The notes: generated by a model from the sequence alone, not told the origin. A stretch of DNA of 14,832 nucleotides from Alphaproteobacteria bacterium (GCA_018969935.1 JAGWXJ010000037.1:1-14832); one strand, 5' to 3'. Positions 1 to 7,030 are shown, numbered from the stretch's first letter. Numbers and translations: made by a program.

Positions 1-3
1 ATT

Positions 4-22
4 ATATAATTATAAATTATAT
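4..22. promoter_or_regulatory. AT-only inverted repeat, candidate operator of the ArsR-family gene
   Basis: A perfect 8-bp inverted repeat, ATATAATT-ata-AATTATAT, occupies 4-22, about 25 bp upstream of the repressor start codon. The whole first 36 bases are almost pure A/T, unlike the GC-rich coding DNA around them, so this is probably the promoter and operator of the arsR-terC unit. ArsR-family dimers commonly bind such AT-rich palindromes over their own promoter, which would give autorepression. AT-rich DNA forms palindromes easily by chance, so the operator role is an inference from position and symmetry. Confidence 0.45.
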
Positions 23-47
23 TTTTGTAATATAAAAGTCAAGGACA

Positions 48-359
48 ATGGCAAAAAACAGCAATCAAGACAAAAAGCTCATGGAAGCGGTTGATTTGCT
101 TTCGGTTCTTTCGCATCCCGTGCGCCTATCCATCCTTTGCAGGCTTTTCCATGACGGGGAAACACAGGCGGGGGCGCTTTTCGAGGCCGAGGCCAGACGC
201 GCGAGCCAGTCACAAGTATCGCAATTTCTGGCCCAGATGAGGAAACTCAAGCTGGTAGCCAGCCGCAAGGAAGGGCAGGCCGTGTATTACCGTATCGCAT
301 CGGCCCATGTACGGCATATTATCGAGGCACTTTACGAAACCTATTGCGGCAGGGCTTGA
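48..359 (+). CDS. ArsR-family winged-helix repressor with BigR/SqrR-type cysteine pair
   Basis: This 103-residue protein is a cytoplasmic winged-helix DNA-binding regulator of typical ArsR length. The hallmark helix LSHPVRLSILCRL lies at residues 21-33, the recognition helix at about 50-65 (SQSQVSQFLAQMRKLKLV), and the beta-wing at about 68-82 ending in VYYRI. There is no CxC arsenic/cadmium site. Instead Cys31 follows the LSHPVRL motif and Cys100 sits in the C-terminal ALYETYCGRA. As I recall them, these are the positions of the two redox cysteines of BigR, SqrR and YgaV, which form a di- or polysulfide bridge on sensing reactive sulfur and release DNA. The start ATG has an AAGGA at 41-45, slightly close. 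It is followed 31 bp later by terC and is probably cotranscribed with it. The family is certain; the sulfur-sensing specificity is inferred from the cysteine pair. Confidence 0.9.
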   Translation: MAKNSNQDKKLMEAVDLLSVLSHPVRLSILCRLFHDGETQAGALFEAEARRASQSQVSQFLAQMRKLKLVASRKEGQAVYYRIASAHVRHIIEALYETYCGRA

Positions 360-360
360 C

Positions 361-373
361 GGGGGCCGCCCCC
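361..373 (+). other. Short GC hairpin in the arsR-terC spacer
   Basis: GGGGG-ccg-CCCCC (361-365 and 369-373) forms a 5-bp all-GC stem with a 3-base loop directly after the arsR stop codon and 17 bases before the terC ATG. No T-run follows, so it is not a classical terminator. The spacer also lacks a recognisable Shine-Dalgarno sequence. It could stabilise or attenuate the message between the two genes, but it may have no function. Confidence 0.25.
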
Positions 374-390
374 TCGCCCATCCTTCATCC

Positions 391-1371
391 ATGACCGACA
401 TGTTTCTCGACAAACCCATCTGGATGTGGGCGATTTTTTTAACCATTGTTATTGTCCTGCTGGTGCTGGACCTTGGCGTCCTGCATAAAAAAGATCAGGA
501 AATCTCAGCCAAAAGCAGCCTTGTCACCTACGGCTTCTATATCCTTATGGCCCTTGGTTTCGGCGGCTGGATATGGCACCAGCTGGGCCCTGAAAAAGGC
601 ATGCAGTACCTGACCGGTTATGTGGTCGAGCAGTCGCTTTCCATGGATAACCTTTTTGTGATGGCCATGATTTTCGGGTATTTCAAAATACCGCGGAAGT
701 ACCAGCATCGCGTTCTTTTCTGGGGTATTCTGGGCGTTATCGTTTTACGCGGCATCATGATCGGCCTTGGCGCGGCGCTGATACAGGAATTCCACTGGGT
801 GCTTTATATCTTCTCGGCTTTCCTGATTTTCAGCGGCATCAAGATGATTGCCATGGCCGACAAGGAAATGGATATCGGCCACAACCCGATGCTGAAATTC
901 ATGCAAAAGCACCTCCGTGTCGAGGACCAGCTGCACGGCGACAAGTTCTTCGTGCGGCAGATGGACAAGAATATCGGCCATACGGCTGTCTACATGACCC
1001 CGCTGATGGTCGCGCTTATCCTTATTGAATTTGCGGATGTCGTATTTGCCGTGGACTCCGTGCCCGCCGTTTTTGCCATTACGACGGACCCTTATATCGT
1101 TTACACGTCCAATATTTTTGCCATTCTCGGCCTCAGGACCCTGTATTTTGCGTTGGCTGCGATGATGGACCGGTTTGCGTATCTCAAGTATGCGCTTTCG
1201 GCCGTGCTTATTTTTATCGGATCCAAAATCTTCATTGTCGATTTCGTTCTCGGGGAAGGCAAATTCCCGCCCGCGCTTTCGCTGGGCATTACGTTCGCCA
1301 TACTAGGCGGCGGCGTTGCTTATTCCCTTTGGAAAACGCGCGACGGGCACCACCATAGCCACGGCGGTTAG
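391..1371 (+). CDS. TerC/Alx-family integral membrane protein (probable metal-ion exporter)
   Basis: This 326-residue polytopic inner-membrane protein has about nine hydrophobic segments and matches the usual TerC/Alx length. Family motifs are LDLGV (27-31), EQSLSMDNLFV (80-90), LIEFADVVFAVDSVPAVFAIT (211-231), and YTSNIFAILGLRTLYFAL (238-255). The intramembrane acidic residues Asp27, Glu80, Asp86, Glu213, Asp216 and Asp222 are the expected metal-coordinating set. The C-terminus is His-rich (GHHHSHGG). Family members include Alx and the Bacillus TerC proteins linked to manganese export and to metalation of secreted enzymes; tellurite resistance is an older label. I chose the ATG at 391 because the longer frame from 307 would run 53 bases inside arsR with non-membrane sequence; the ATG at 400 is also possible. 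No yybP-ykoY (Mn) riboswitch precedes it, so control probably comes from the ArsR protein. The stop codon overlaps that of the opposing transporter gene. Confidence 0.9.
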   Translation: MTDMFLDKPIWMWAIFLTIVIVLLVLDLGVLHKKDQEISAKSSLVTYGFYILMALGFGGWIWHQLGPEKGMQYLTGYVVEQSLSMDNLFVMAMIFGYFKIPRKYQHRVLFWGILGVIVLRGIMIGLGAALIQEFHWVLYIFSAFLIFSGIKMIAMADKEMDIGHNPMLKFMQKHLRVEDQLHGDKFFVRQMDKNIGHTAVYMTPLMVALILIEFADVVFAVDSVPAVFAITTDPYIVYTSNIFAILGLRTLYFALAAMMDRFAYLKYALSAVLIFIGSKIFIVDFVLGEGKFPPALSLGITFAILGGGVAYSLWKTRDGHHHSHGG

Positions 1372-3119
1372 GCCGAACGGAAGCTGCCGAGAGCGTTCAG
1401 CACGTCTGTCAGGTGGCCCACGTAGTCCACGCGGGTTTCGTAGGCGGTGCCTTCCAGTTTCTTGCGGACGCGTTTGAGCACTTTATCCTGCCCTGCCAGC
1501 ACAACGCGGCGGCCTTGCGTTGATACGGTTTCGATGAGGGACTGGAGGGCTACGAGGCCTGTCATATCCACGATTGCGACGTCCGTAAGGTCTATGACCA
1601 GTACCTTGACGTGGTCGAGGAGGAAATGCGCTTCCTCCATCACCTTTTCAGCTGTCGAGAAGAAAAGCGGGCCCGAGATGCGGTAAACCATGACATCGCG
1701 CGGGAGATTTTTCGCAGCTTCTTCCACGCCTGTATCGGATACGCCATGCCCTTCCAGTTTGACGCTCGTCATTTCGGTGACCTGTTTCATGAGCAGCAGG
1801 GCCGCCATGCCAAGGCCGACGCTGACGCCAGCCACCATATCGATGGCGACCGTGAGCGCAAAGCAGGTGAGCAGCACCATGACATCGCTTTTCGGGGCGA
1901 TTTTGATGGTGTGTACAAACTGGTGCCAGTGCGACATGCGGTATGCCGTGTGGATAAGGATGGCCGCAAGTGCCGCCATCGGTATTTCGCCGATGTAGGG
2001 CGCGAGTGCCATCATGTAGGCCAGAATGAGCACGGCATGCATGGCCGAACCGATGGGCGATACGGCGCCGTTGTTGATGAGGGCCGCTGTACGCGCGATG
2101 GCGCCCGTAGCGGGAATGCCCGCGCAAAAACCCGATGCGATGTTGCCAAAGCCGATGCCCCACAACTCGGCATTCGGGTCGTGTTTGGTGCGGGCCATGC
2201 TATCGGCCACCGTTGCCGAGAGAAGCGATTCAAGGGCTGCCAGCAGTGCGATGACCAGCGCGGGGTAGAAATATACGCGCCATTCAGCCAACGTGGGTAT
2301 GGAGTACCACTGCCCTGCCTCGTGCGTGGGGGTATAGATGGTGGGCGCATAAGGCGGGATGCCCGGCTGCGTTGAACCATCGAGGGCCACATAGCTGAAC
2401 TTGCTTGCGATGGTCACGACAGGGTGGCCGATGTGTGCGAAGTACATGGACAGGCCGATGGCTGCGCCAACACCCAGAATGGTCGAGGGTACAAAGCTGA
2501 TGATTTTTTTGCCGTAGATGATGAGCAGCAGCGCCACCAAGCCTACCGCCGTTTCATAGAGGCTAATGTTGCCGATGTTGTCAGCCAGCAAAGCGAGTTT
2601 TTCGGGAAAGTGGCCTTTGGAGAGGTTGAGGCCGAGGCCCAGAAAATCGTTGAGGGAGATGGTGCCAAGGATCACGGCAATACCTGCGGTAAATCCTGTT
2701 GTGACAGGGTACGGCACGTAGCTGATGAGTTTGCCGACACGCGCAAATGCAAACACGAGCAGGAAAGCGCCTGCAAGAAGCTGGCACCAGATGAGGCCGT
2801 GGAGCCCGTATTCAGCAACAATCGGCGCCAGAATGACAACGAAGGCGGCCGTAGGCCCTGATACCTGCATGCGCGAACCGCCGAGCAGTGCCGTCACGAT
2901 GCCTGCCACGATGGCCGTATAAAGCCCGTGTTGCGGGGGCAGCCCCACCGCGATGGACAGCGCCATGGACAGCGGCAACGCCACCAGCGATACAATGAAA
3001 GCGGCCACCAGATCACGCTTGAATTTATCGAGCGTGTATCCTTCCCGGAATGTTTCGACCAATGCGGTTGCGAATGGAATTCTGAAACCCGATGGTTTCG
3101 CGGCGGCTTGTGCTTTCAT
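1368..3119 (-). CDS. SulP-family anion/C4-dicarboxylate transporter with C-terminal STAS domain, DauA-like
   Basis: This 583-residue inner-membrane transporter has the SLC26/SulP layout: a transmembrane core (about residues 35-450) and a cytoplasmic STAS domain (about 474-575). The core carries LPLSMALSIAVGLPPQHGLY (48-67), the SGPTAAFVV motif (87-95), ALESLLSATVADSM (295-308) with the conserved Glu, and GFGNIASGFCAGIPATGAIART (323-344). These stretches resemble the E. coli succinate/aspartate transporter DauA (YchM) more than sulfate-type members. In STAS, the VIDLTDVAIVDMTGL segment has Thr at the position where anti-sigma antagonists carry Ser. The start at 3119 is favoured by AGGGTG five bases upstream and by family alignment; an upstream ATG at 3200 would add 27 residues of unlikely sequence overlapping alr. 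SulP proteins move sulfate, bicarbonate or dicarboxylates, so the substrate is not settled here. Next to a possible sulfur-sensing repressor, sulfate is worth considering. Confidence 0.92.
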   Translation of the reverse strand: MKAQAAAKPSGFRIPFATALVETFREGYTLDKFKRDLVAAFIVSLVALPLSMALSIAVGLPPQHGLYTAIVAGIVTALLGGSRMQVSGPTAAFVVILAPIVAEYGLHGLIWCQLLAGAFLLVFAFARVGKLISYVPYPVTTGFTAGIAVILGTISLNDFLGLGLNLSKGHFPEKLALLADNIGNISLYETAVGLVALLLIIYGKKIISFVPSTILGVGAAIGLSMYFAHIGHPVVTIASKFSYVALDGSTQPGIPPYAPTIYTPTHEAGQWYSIPTLAEWRVYFYPALVIALLAALESLLSATVADSMARTKHDPNAELWGIGFGNIASGFCAGIPATGAIARTAALINNGAVSPIGSAMHAVLILAYMMALAPYIGEIPMAALAAILIHTAYRMSHWHQFVHTIKIAPKSDVMVLLTCFALTVAIDMVAGVSVGLGMAALLLMKQVTEMTSVKLEGHGVSDTGVEEAAKNLPRDVMVYRISGPLFFSTAEKVMEEAHFLLDHVKVLVIDLTDVAIVDMTGLVALQSLIETVSTQGRRVVLAGQDKVLKRVRKKLEGTAYETRVDYVGHLTDVLNALGSFRSA

Positions 3120-3161
3120 GGTTACACCCTTTATGATGCGGCCATTTTCGACCTTTTGGCG

Positions 3162-3181
3162 GGGGTTATAAACCCCTTTTT
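3162..3181 (+). terminator. Terminator-like hairpin in the SulP-alr divergent region
   Basis: GGGGTT-ata-AACCCC (3162-3176) followed by TTTTT (3177-3181) has the form of a short plus-strand intrinsic terminator, with a 6-bp stem, 3-base loop and T-run. It ends 17 bases before the alr ATG, and no plus-strand gene lies between it and the divergent SulP start. It could be an attenuator of alr or a block on stray transcription. Alternatively, the central TTATAA may act as a shared -10-like core for both divergent genes and the symmetry be incidental. The shape is visible; the role is not. Confidence 0.35.
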
Positions 3182-3198
3182 CACAGGCACGCTTTGAC

Positions 3199-4266
3199 AT
3201 GAATCAAGCCCCGCATATTTTGACCATCGATTTGGCCGCGATTGCCGCCAATTACCGCCTTTTGCAGGCCAAAAGCGGAAGTGCCGCGGTTGGCGCGAGC
3301 ATCAAGGCCGATGCCTACGGGCTGGGCGCTGCCGCCGTAGCCCCCGTGCTGGAAGCCGCCGGCTGCCGCGATTTTTTCGTAGCGACCGTTGACGAGGGCA
3401 TGGCGCTCAGGGCCTTTACACGCCAGAACATCTTCATATTCGGCGGCATGCGCGCGGGCGAACAGGCCGCGCTTGCGGAATTCGAATTAATGCCGGCGCT
3501 GAACAGCCTTGCCGACATAGCCGCATATAAAGGCCCAGCTGCCGTGTTTTTTGACACGGGCATGAACCGCCTTGGCCTTGGGGCCGATGAAACCGCGACG
3601 CTGATTGCCGACCCCGCACTGTTACGCGGCATTGATGTAAAACTTTTCCTGAGCCAATTTGCGTGCTCGGAGGATGCCGCGCACCCGATGAACCTAGCGC
3701 AATGCGCGCGCATCGAGGCCATACGCACGGGCCTAAAACCGCACTTCCCCCATGCGCGGTGGAGCATGTGCAATTCAGGCGGGGTTTACCACTACCCGCA
3801 AGCCCATTACGACCTTGTCCGCCCCGGTTATGCGCTTTATGGCGGGAACCCGGCGCCCGAGGCCACAAACCCCATGCACCCTGTTGTGAAACTGGAAGCG
3901 CGCATATTGCAAACGCGTGACGTGAAGGCGGGCGAGAGCATCGGGTACAGCGCCACGCATGTGTTTGATGCGCCAACGCGCACTGCCACCATTTGCATGG
4001 GGTATGCCGATGGCTTCATGCGCAGCCATAGCGGTAAATCACACGTATACTGGCAGGGGCAGGCATGCCCAGTGCTTGGCCGCGTATCGATGGACCTCGT
4101 AACAATCGGCATCGGGCATTTGCAAAACCAGCCGCAAGCGGGTGACCTTTTGGAAGTGCTTGGCCCCCACCAAGAGATTGATGCGCTGGCTGCCACAGGC
4201 GGTACCATCGGGTATGAAATCCTGACGGGCCTCGGGCATCGTTACAGGCGTCTTTACAAAGACTGA
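3199..4266 (+). CDS. alr: Alanine racemase (PLP-dependent)
   Basis: This 355-residue cytoplasmic enzyme interconverts L- and D-alanine, supplying D-alanine for peptidoglycan. The N-terminal barrel carries the PLP lysine in SIKADAYGLGA (Lys36), the FDTGMNRLGLG strand (118-128), and the PLP-phosphate-binding segment MCNSGGVYHY (190-199). VRPGYALYGG follows at 207-216. The C-terminal beta domain has the second catalytic base in ESIGYSATH (Tyr250), GYADGF (268-273), and the substrate-contacting GRVSMDL (294-300, Met298). Length matches the family. No strong ribosome-binding site precedes the ATG, but the protein starts just before the first conserved strand as expected. It is transcribed divergently from the SulP gene, and the following gene is separated by an AT-rich 85 bp, so alr is probably its own unit. 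It could be the biosynthetic (alr) or catabolic (dadX) type; no dadA lies beside it, which favours alr. Confidence 0.95.
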   Translation: MNQAPHILTIDLAAIAANYRLLQAKSGSAAVGASIKADAYGLGAAAVAPVLEAAGCRDFFVATVDEGMALRAFTRQNIFIFGGMRAGEQAALAEFELMPALNSLADIAAYKGPAAVFFDTGMNRLGLGADETATLIADPALLRGIDVKLFLSQFACSEDAAHPMNLAQCARIEAIRTGLKPHFPHARWSMCNSGGVYHYPQAHYDLVRPGYALYGGNPAPEATNPMHPVVKLEARILQTRDVKAGESIGYSATHVFDAPTRTATICMGYADGFMRSHSGKSHVYWQGQACPVLGRVSMDLVTIGIGHLQNQPQAGDLLEVLGPHQEIDALAATGGTIGYEILTGLGHRYRRLYKD

Positions 4267-4314
4267 GCAAAATTTATTGAAGCGGCCTGCCGATTCATAT
4301 TAGTTTACTGGCTG

Positions 4315-4351
4315 CGGTAATATTGTAATTAAATTATAAGAAAAAAGAATA
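4315..4351 (+). promoter_or_regulatory. AT-rich upstream region of the 4352-8031 gene cluster
   Basis: The 85-bp gap after alr ends in an AT-rich run containing TAATAT, TAATTAAAT and TTATAAG just before the ATG at 4352. It is one of only three such islands in the window, each placed directly ahead of a gene. I could not match a convincing -35/-10 pair with 16-18 bp spacing, so this marks a probable promoter region, not a mapped promoter. No clear Shine-Dalgarno sequence is present. Confidence 0.3.
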
Positions 4352-5200
4352 ATGACACAGAATGTTACGAGTACGCATTCCGTACTCTGCCCCACCAACG
4401 ATAGCGGCGTGATGCTTTTGGCCGAACATGCGGGCGCTATCATCCCCCCTGAATTTGAGGGCCTTGGCATCCCCGCCGATGTGCTGGCTGCCGAGCCTAA
4501 CCTGCTGCATGATACGGGCGTTGCCGACGTCGTGGCGCAGGCAAGTGCGCTTACAGGTACGCCTGCCGTGTTACAGCATATATCGCGCCTTGTGGTGGAT
4601 ACGAACCGCCTGCCCCTAGCCGAGAGTTTTATTGCCGCTGCCGCGCACGGCAAACCGATTGCAGGTAACACCGACGTCAGCGAAGCCGAGCGCAAGCGCC
4701 GGATGGAGCGTTATTACTGGCCATTCCACAACACCGTGAATGATGCGCTGGCATGGCGCAAACGCAATACGGCACTGATTGGCGTGCATTCCTACACACC
4801 GCATATTGTAAGCAATGCGCCCGATGTCGGTGTGCTGTATTGGGGCCCGCAAAACAGGCTTGTGACACTGGCCGCCGAAGCTTTTAAAGGCGCGGGTTTT
4901 ACTGTCGGCATGAACACGCCTTATGACCCGAGCCACCCGCAGTTTGCAGGCAAGGTCAGCTTTGAGAGCCGCGTCTTTGCAGACGGTGCCTTGTATAACA
5001 AAGGCGCCGGCCATATAGCCGCAAAGGCAGGCGGCAAGGGTGATATCAGGCCACATGTGATCTTCGAGTTTGCGTTGCCGCACATGCAAAAACCTGCCAT
5101 GCGGCAGCAGTTTGGCGAGATTGTCGCCGGTATCATCAGGACGTATCAGGCCGAACTGCGCCAAGGCCTTCACGGGCGAAACGCTTACGCCGTTGCCTAA
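4352..5200 (+). CDS. N-formylglutamate amidohydrolase-family protein (COG3931-like)
   Basis: This 282-residue, apparently cytoplasmic, zinc-dependent amidohydrolase belongs to the family of HutG-type N-formylglutamate deformylases. Seen in the sequence are LLAEHAGAIIPPEF (22-35), with the metal-ligand-type Glu-His pair, LLHDTGVADV (51-60), and SRLVVDTNRLPL (78-89), a strongly diagnostic motif. GVHSYTPHI (144-152) and the late strand HVIFEFALPH (235-244) follow. Length is normal for the group. Family enzymes release formate from N-formyl-L-glutamate in histidine breakdown. No hut gene is visible here, so the physiological substrate is uncertain; the stand-alone alphaproteobacterial members are mostly uncharacterised. 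It is the first gene of a plus-strand series with FkbM, COG0523 and WD40 genes. Start at the first ATG; the internal Met21 lies too close to the motif to be likely. Confidence 0.85.
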   Translation: MTQNVTSTHSVLCPTNDSGVMLLAEHAGAIIPPEFEGLGIPADVLAAEPNLLHDTGVADVVAQASALTGTPAVLQHISRLVVDTNRLPLAESFIAAAAHGKPIAGNTDVSEAERKRRMERYYWPFHNTVNDALAWRKRNTALIGVHSYTPHIVSNAPDVGVLYWGPQNRLVTLAAEAFKGAGFTVGMNTPYDPSHPQFAGKVSFESRVFADGALYNKGAGHIAAKAGGKGDIRPHVIFEFALPHMQKPAMRQQFGEIVAGIIRTYQAELRQGLHGRNAYAVA

Positions 5201-5216
5201 GCCCCCTACGGGCTTT
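5199..5216 (+). terminator. Weak hairpin after the amidohydrolase gene
   Basis: AAGCCC-cctac-GGGCTT (5199-5204 with 5210-5215) overlaps the stop codon of the preceding gene and is followed by TATATAA rather than a long T-run. A 6-bp stem with this tail may slow or partly terminate transcription, but the next gene begins only 14 bases further on, so read-through into it is likely. Confidence 0.3.
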
Positions 5217-5229
5217 ATATAAGTGGCCC

Positions 5230-6054
5230 ATGAGCCAGACACTTGCCAAAACCCTAGACGGGATGATGCGCGCGATAACAGCGCCGCTATCGGACCGCCA
5301 GCGCGATAAAACTGTTGCCGCCTTCAGCGAACGCCTTTCGGCACGACAAACAGCCGACGTCAAAACCAAGTACGGTATGCTGAAATTCCAGGCACTGCGC
5401 AGCGCCTATACCGCGAGCGCCATCGCACGTTTTTTTGATGACGAACCCGATTGCCTTGAATGGATTGATACCACTTTGCAGGCAGGCGACGTGCTTTGGG
5501 ATATCGGCGCGAATATCGGGCTTTACTCGCTCTACGCATCGCAAAAGCAGGGGCTTAAAATTTTCTCGTTCGAGCCATCGGCGTTCAACTTCGCGCTGCT
5601 GGTCGAGCATGTGGCCATGAACAAGAAAGACGATGCGGTAAACCCGCTTTGCGTTGCGCTATCGGATTCCACTGGCGTATTCCCGCTGCATATGGCGAAC
5701 CTTTCGGTCGGGCGGGCTGGCAACGGGCTTCAGGAAGCGCGCACGCAGGAAGGTGCCTTCAAAGCCGTTTTCAAGCAAAGCGTGCCTGCCTTCAGGGGTG
5801 ATGACGCCGTAAAACTGCTGCATATACCCACACCTACCCACATCAAGCTGGATGTGGACGGGATTGAAGGGCTGATACTGGCCGGTATGCCAGAAATACT
5901 GAAGCAGGTGAAAACCGTGCTGGTAGAAGTGGAAGGCGAGAACGAGAAATTTGCCGCCGACCGCATTGACGCGCCTTTGATTGCCGCGGGCCTGCGCGAA
6001 GACATGGCATTCCGCGCCAAAGGCAACCCTAGAAACAGACTGTTTACGAGATAG
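5230..6054 (+). CDS. FkbM-family SAM-dependent methyltransferase
   Basis: This 274-residue soluble protein has a class I methyltransferase fold. The SAM-binding motif I is VLWDIGANIGLYSLYA (88-103). The acidic strand-2 end is SFEPSAFNFALL (113-124). An FkbM-typical late motif HIKLDVDGIEGLILAGM (204-220) is followed by VLVEVEGENEKF (230-241). FkbM/Methyltransf_21 proteins methylate sugar hydroxyls, lipids or small metabolites; the family does not predict the substrate. The first 75 residues lie outside the conserved core and I do not recognise them. It begins 29 bp after the amidohydrolase and ends 4 bp before the GTPase start, so it is probably cotranscribed with both. The ATG at 5230 has only a weak purine stretch upstream (AAGTGG). 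No glycosyltransferases or surface-polysaccharide genes are nearby to suggest a role. Confidence 0.88.
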   Translation: MSQTLAKTLDGMMRAITAPLSDRQRDKTVAAFSERLSARQTADVKTKYGMLKFQALRSAYTASAIARFFDDEPDCLEWIDTTLQAGDVLWDIGANIGLYSLYASQKQGLKIFSFEPSAFNFALLVEHVAMNKKDDAVNPLCVALSDSTGVFPLHMANLSVGRAGNGLQEARTQEGAFKAVFKQSVPAFRGDDAVKLLHIPTPTHIKLDVDGIEGLILAGMPEILKQVKTVLVEVEGENEKFAADRIDAPLIAAGLREDMAFRAKGNPRNRLFTR

Positions 6055-6058
6055 ACCT

Positions 6059-7030
6059 ATGAAACAAATTCCTGTCACCGTGCTTACGGGGTATCTGGGC
6101 GCGGGTAAAACCACCCTTCTCAACCGCATTCTATCGGAACCGCACGGCAAGAAGTTTGCCGTCATCATCAACGAGTTTGGCGCCGTGGGCGTGGATAACG
6201 ACCTTGTGGTGGGCGTTGATGAAGAAGTGTTTGAAATGAACAACGGGTGCATCTGCTGCACGGTACGCGGTGACCTTATACGCATCATCAGCGGCCTGTT
6301 GCGCCGTGGGCTTGAAAAGTTTGACGGCATTATTGTTGAAACAACGGGCCTCGCCGACCCTGCCCCCGTTGCGCAAACGTTTTTCATGGATGAAGACGTA
6401 CGCAAGGCCACCCGCCTTGATGCCGTTGTAACGGTTGTGGACGCGAAGCATATTGCCGAGCGCCTTGCCGACAGCCCCGAGGCGGAGGACCAGATAGCGT
6501 TTGCGGATGTCATCATCCTCAACAAGCTGGACCTTGTCAGCAAAGAGGAACTTGAGGCCGTTGAAAAACGCATCCGTACCATCAACCCCTATGCCACTTT
6601 GCACCACACCCAAAACAGCAAAGTGGATTTGAATGCCGTGCTGGACCGCGGGGCTTTCGACCTCAACCGCATATTGGCCATCGAACCGCAGTTCCTTGAA
6701 GGCGGGCACAGCCACAGCCACGACAACGCCGTGCAAAGCTTTTCGTTTACATCGGACCGCGCGGTCATCATGGGGCGGTTTGAGGAATGGATTGGCCAGA
6801 CGCTGGCAGAACAGGGGCAAAACATTTTGCGATCCAAGGGCGTGCTTAACATCCGCAACAGCCCGCGCCGTTTTGTATTTCAGGCCGTGCACATGATTGC
6901 GGATTCAGCCCCCGGCAACCCATGGAAAGACGGCGAGAAGAAAACCAGCAAGCTGGTTTTCATCGGCCGCAACCTTGACCGCGAAACACTGAAGAAGGGT
7001 TTTGAAGGCTGCCTAGAGGCCGCTGCCTGA
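6059..7030 (+). CDS. COG0523 (CobW/ZNG1-like) GTP-binding metallochaperone
   Basis: This 323-residue cytoplasmic P-loop GTPase has Walker A GYLGAGKTT (11-19) and a switch region NEFGAVGVDN (38-47). The metal-binding CxCC motif is GCICCTVRGDL (63-73: Cys64, Cys66, Cys67). Walker B/ETTG (94-97) and the guanine-specifying NKLD (155-158) follow. A His-rich linker GGHSHSH (215-221) precedes the C-terminal CobW_C domain (about 225-320), including FVFQAVHM. The family inserts or delivers metals, zinc for ZNG1-type members and cobalt for CobW. The CxCC plus His tract and the absence of cobalamin genes suggest zinc, but this is inference. The start at 6059 was chosen because family members begin directly with this strand; a longer frame would overlap the FkbM gene. 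Its TGA overlaps the ATG of the WD40 gene by one base, implying translational coupling. No Zur-box was recognised. Confidence 0.92.
   Translation: MKQIPVTVLTGYLGAGKTTLLNRILSEPHGKKFAVIINEFGAVGVDNDLVVGVDEEVFEMNNGCICCTVRGDLIRIISGLLRRGLEKFDGIIVETTGLADPAPVAQTFFMDEDVRKATRLDAVVTVVDAKHIAERLADSPEAEDQIAFADVIILNKLDLVSKEELEAVEKRIRTINPYATLHHTQNSKVDLNAVLDRGAFDLNRILAIEPQFLEGGHSHSHDNAVQSFSFTSDRAVIMGRFEEWIGQTLAEQGQNILRSKGVLNIRNSPRRFVFQAVHMIADSAPGNPWKDGEKKTSKLVFIGRNLDRETLKKGFEGCLEAAA

Noticed and set aside
307..390. Longer TerC start at 307
   Set aside because: It would overlap the end of arsR by 53 bases and add Gly/Pro/Arg-rich sequence before the first membrane helix; TerC proteins start close to that helix.
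1..390. Possible yybP-ykoY manganese riboswitch before terC, as known for E. coli alx
   Set aside because: There is not enough non-coding space: terC is preceded by arsR with a 31-bp spacer, and the first 47 bases are simple AT-rich DNA without the expected stems.
1611..2375. 254-codon open frame on the plus strand opposite the SulP gene
   Set aside because: It is the antisense shadow of a GC-rich gene: Arg/His/Gly-rich with no domain motif, while the minus strand gives a complete SulP transporter.
3120..3200. Longer SulP start at 3200 adding 27 residues
   Set aside because: The extension overlaps the alr start codon and has no family-like sequence, and the ATG at 3119 has a good AGGGTG ribosome-binding site.
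5659..6585. 308-codon minus-strand frame opposite the FkbM and GTPase genes
   Set aside because: Its composition is dominated by Ser, Thr and Arg, typical of antisense reading, and it crosses two well-supported plus-strand genes.
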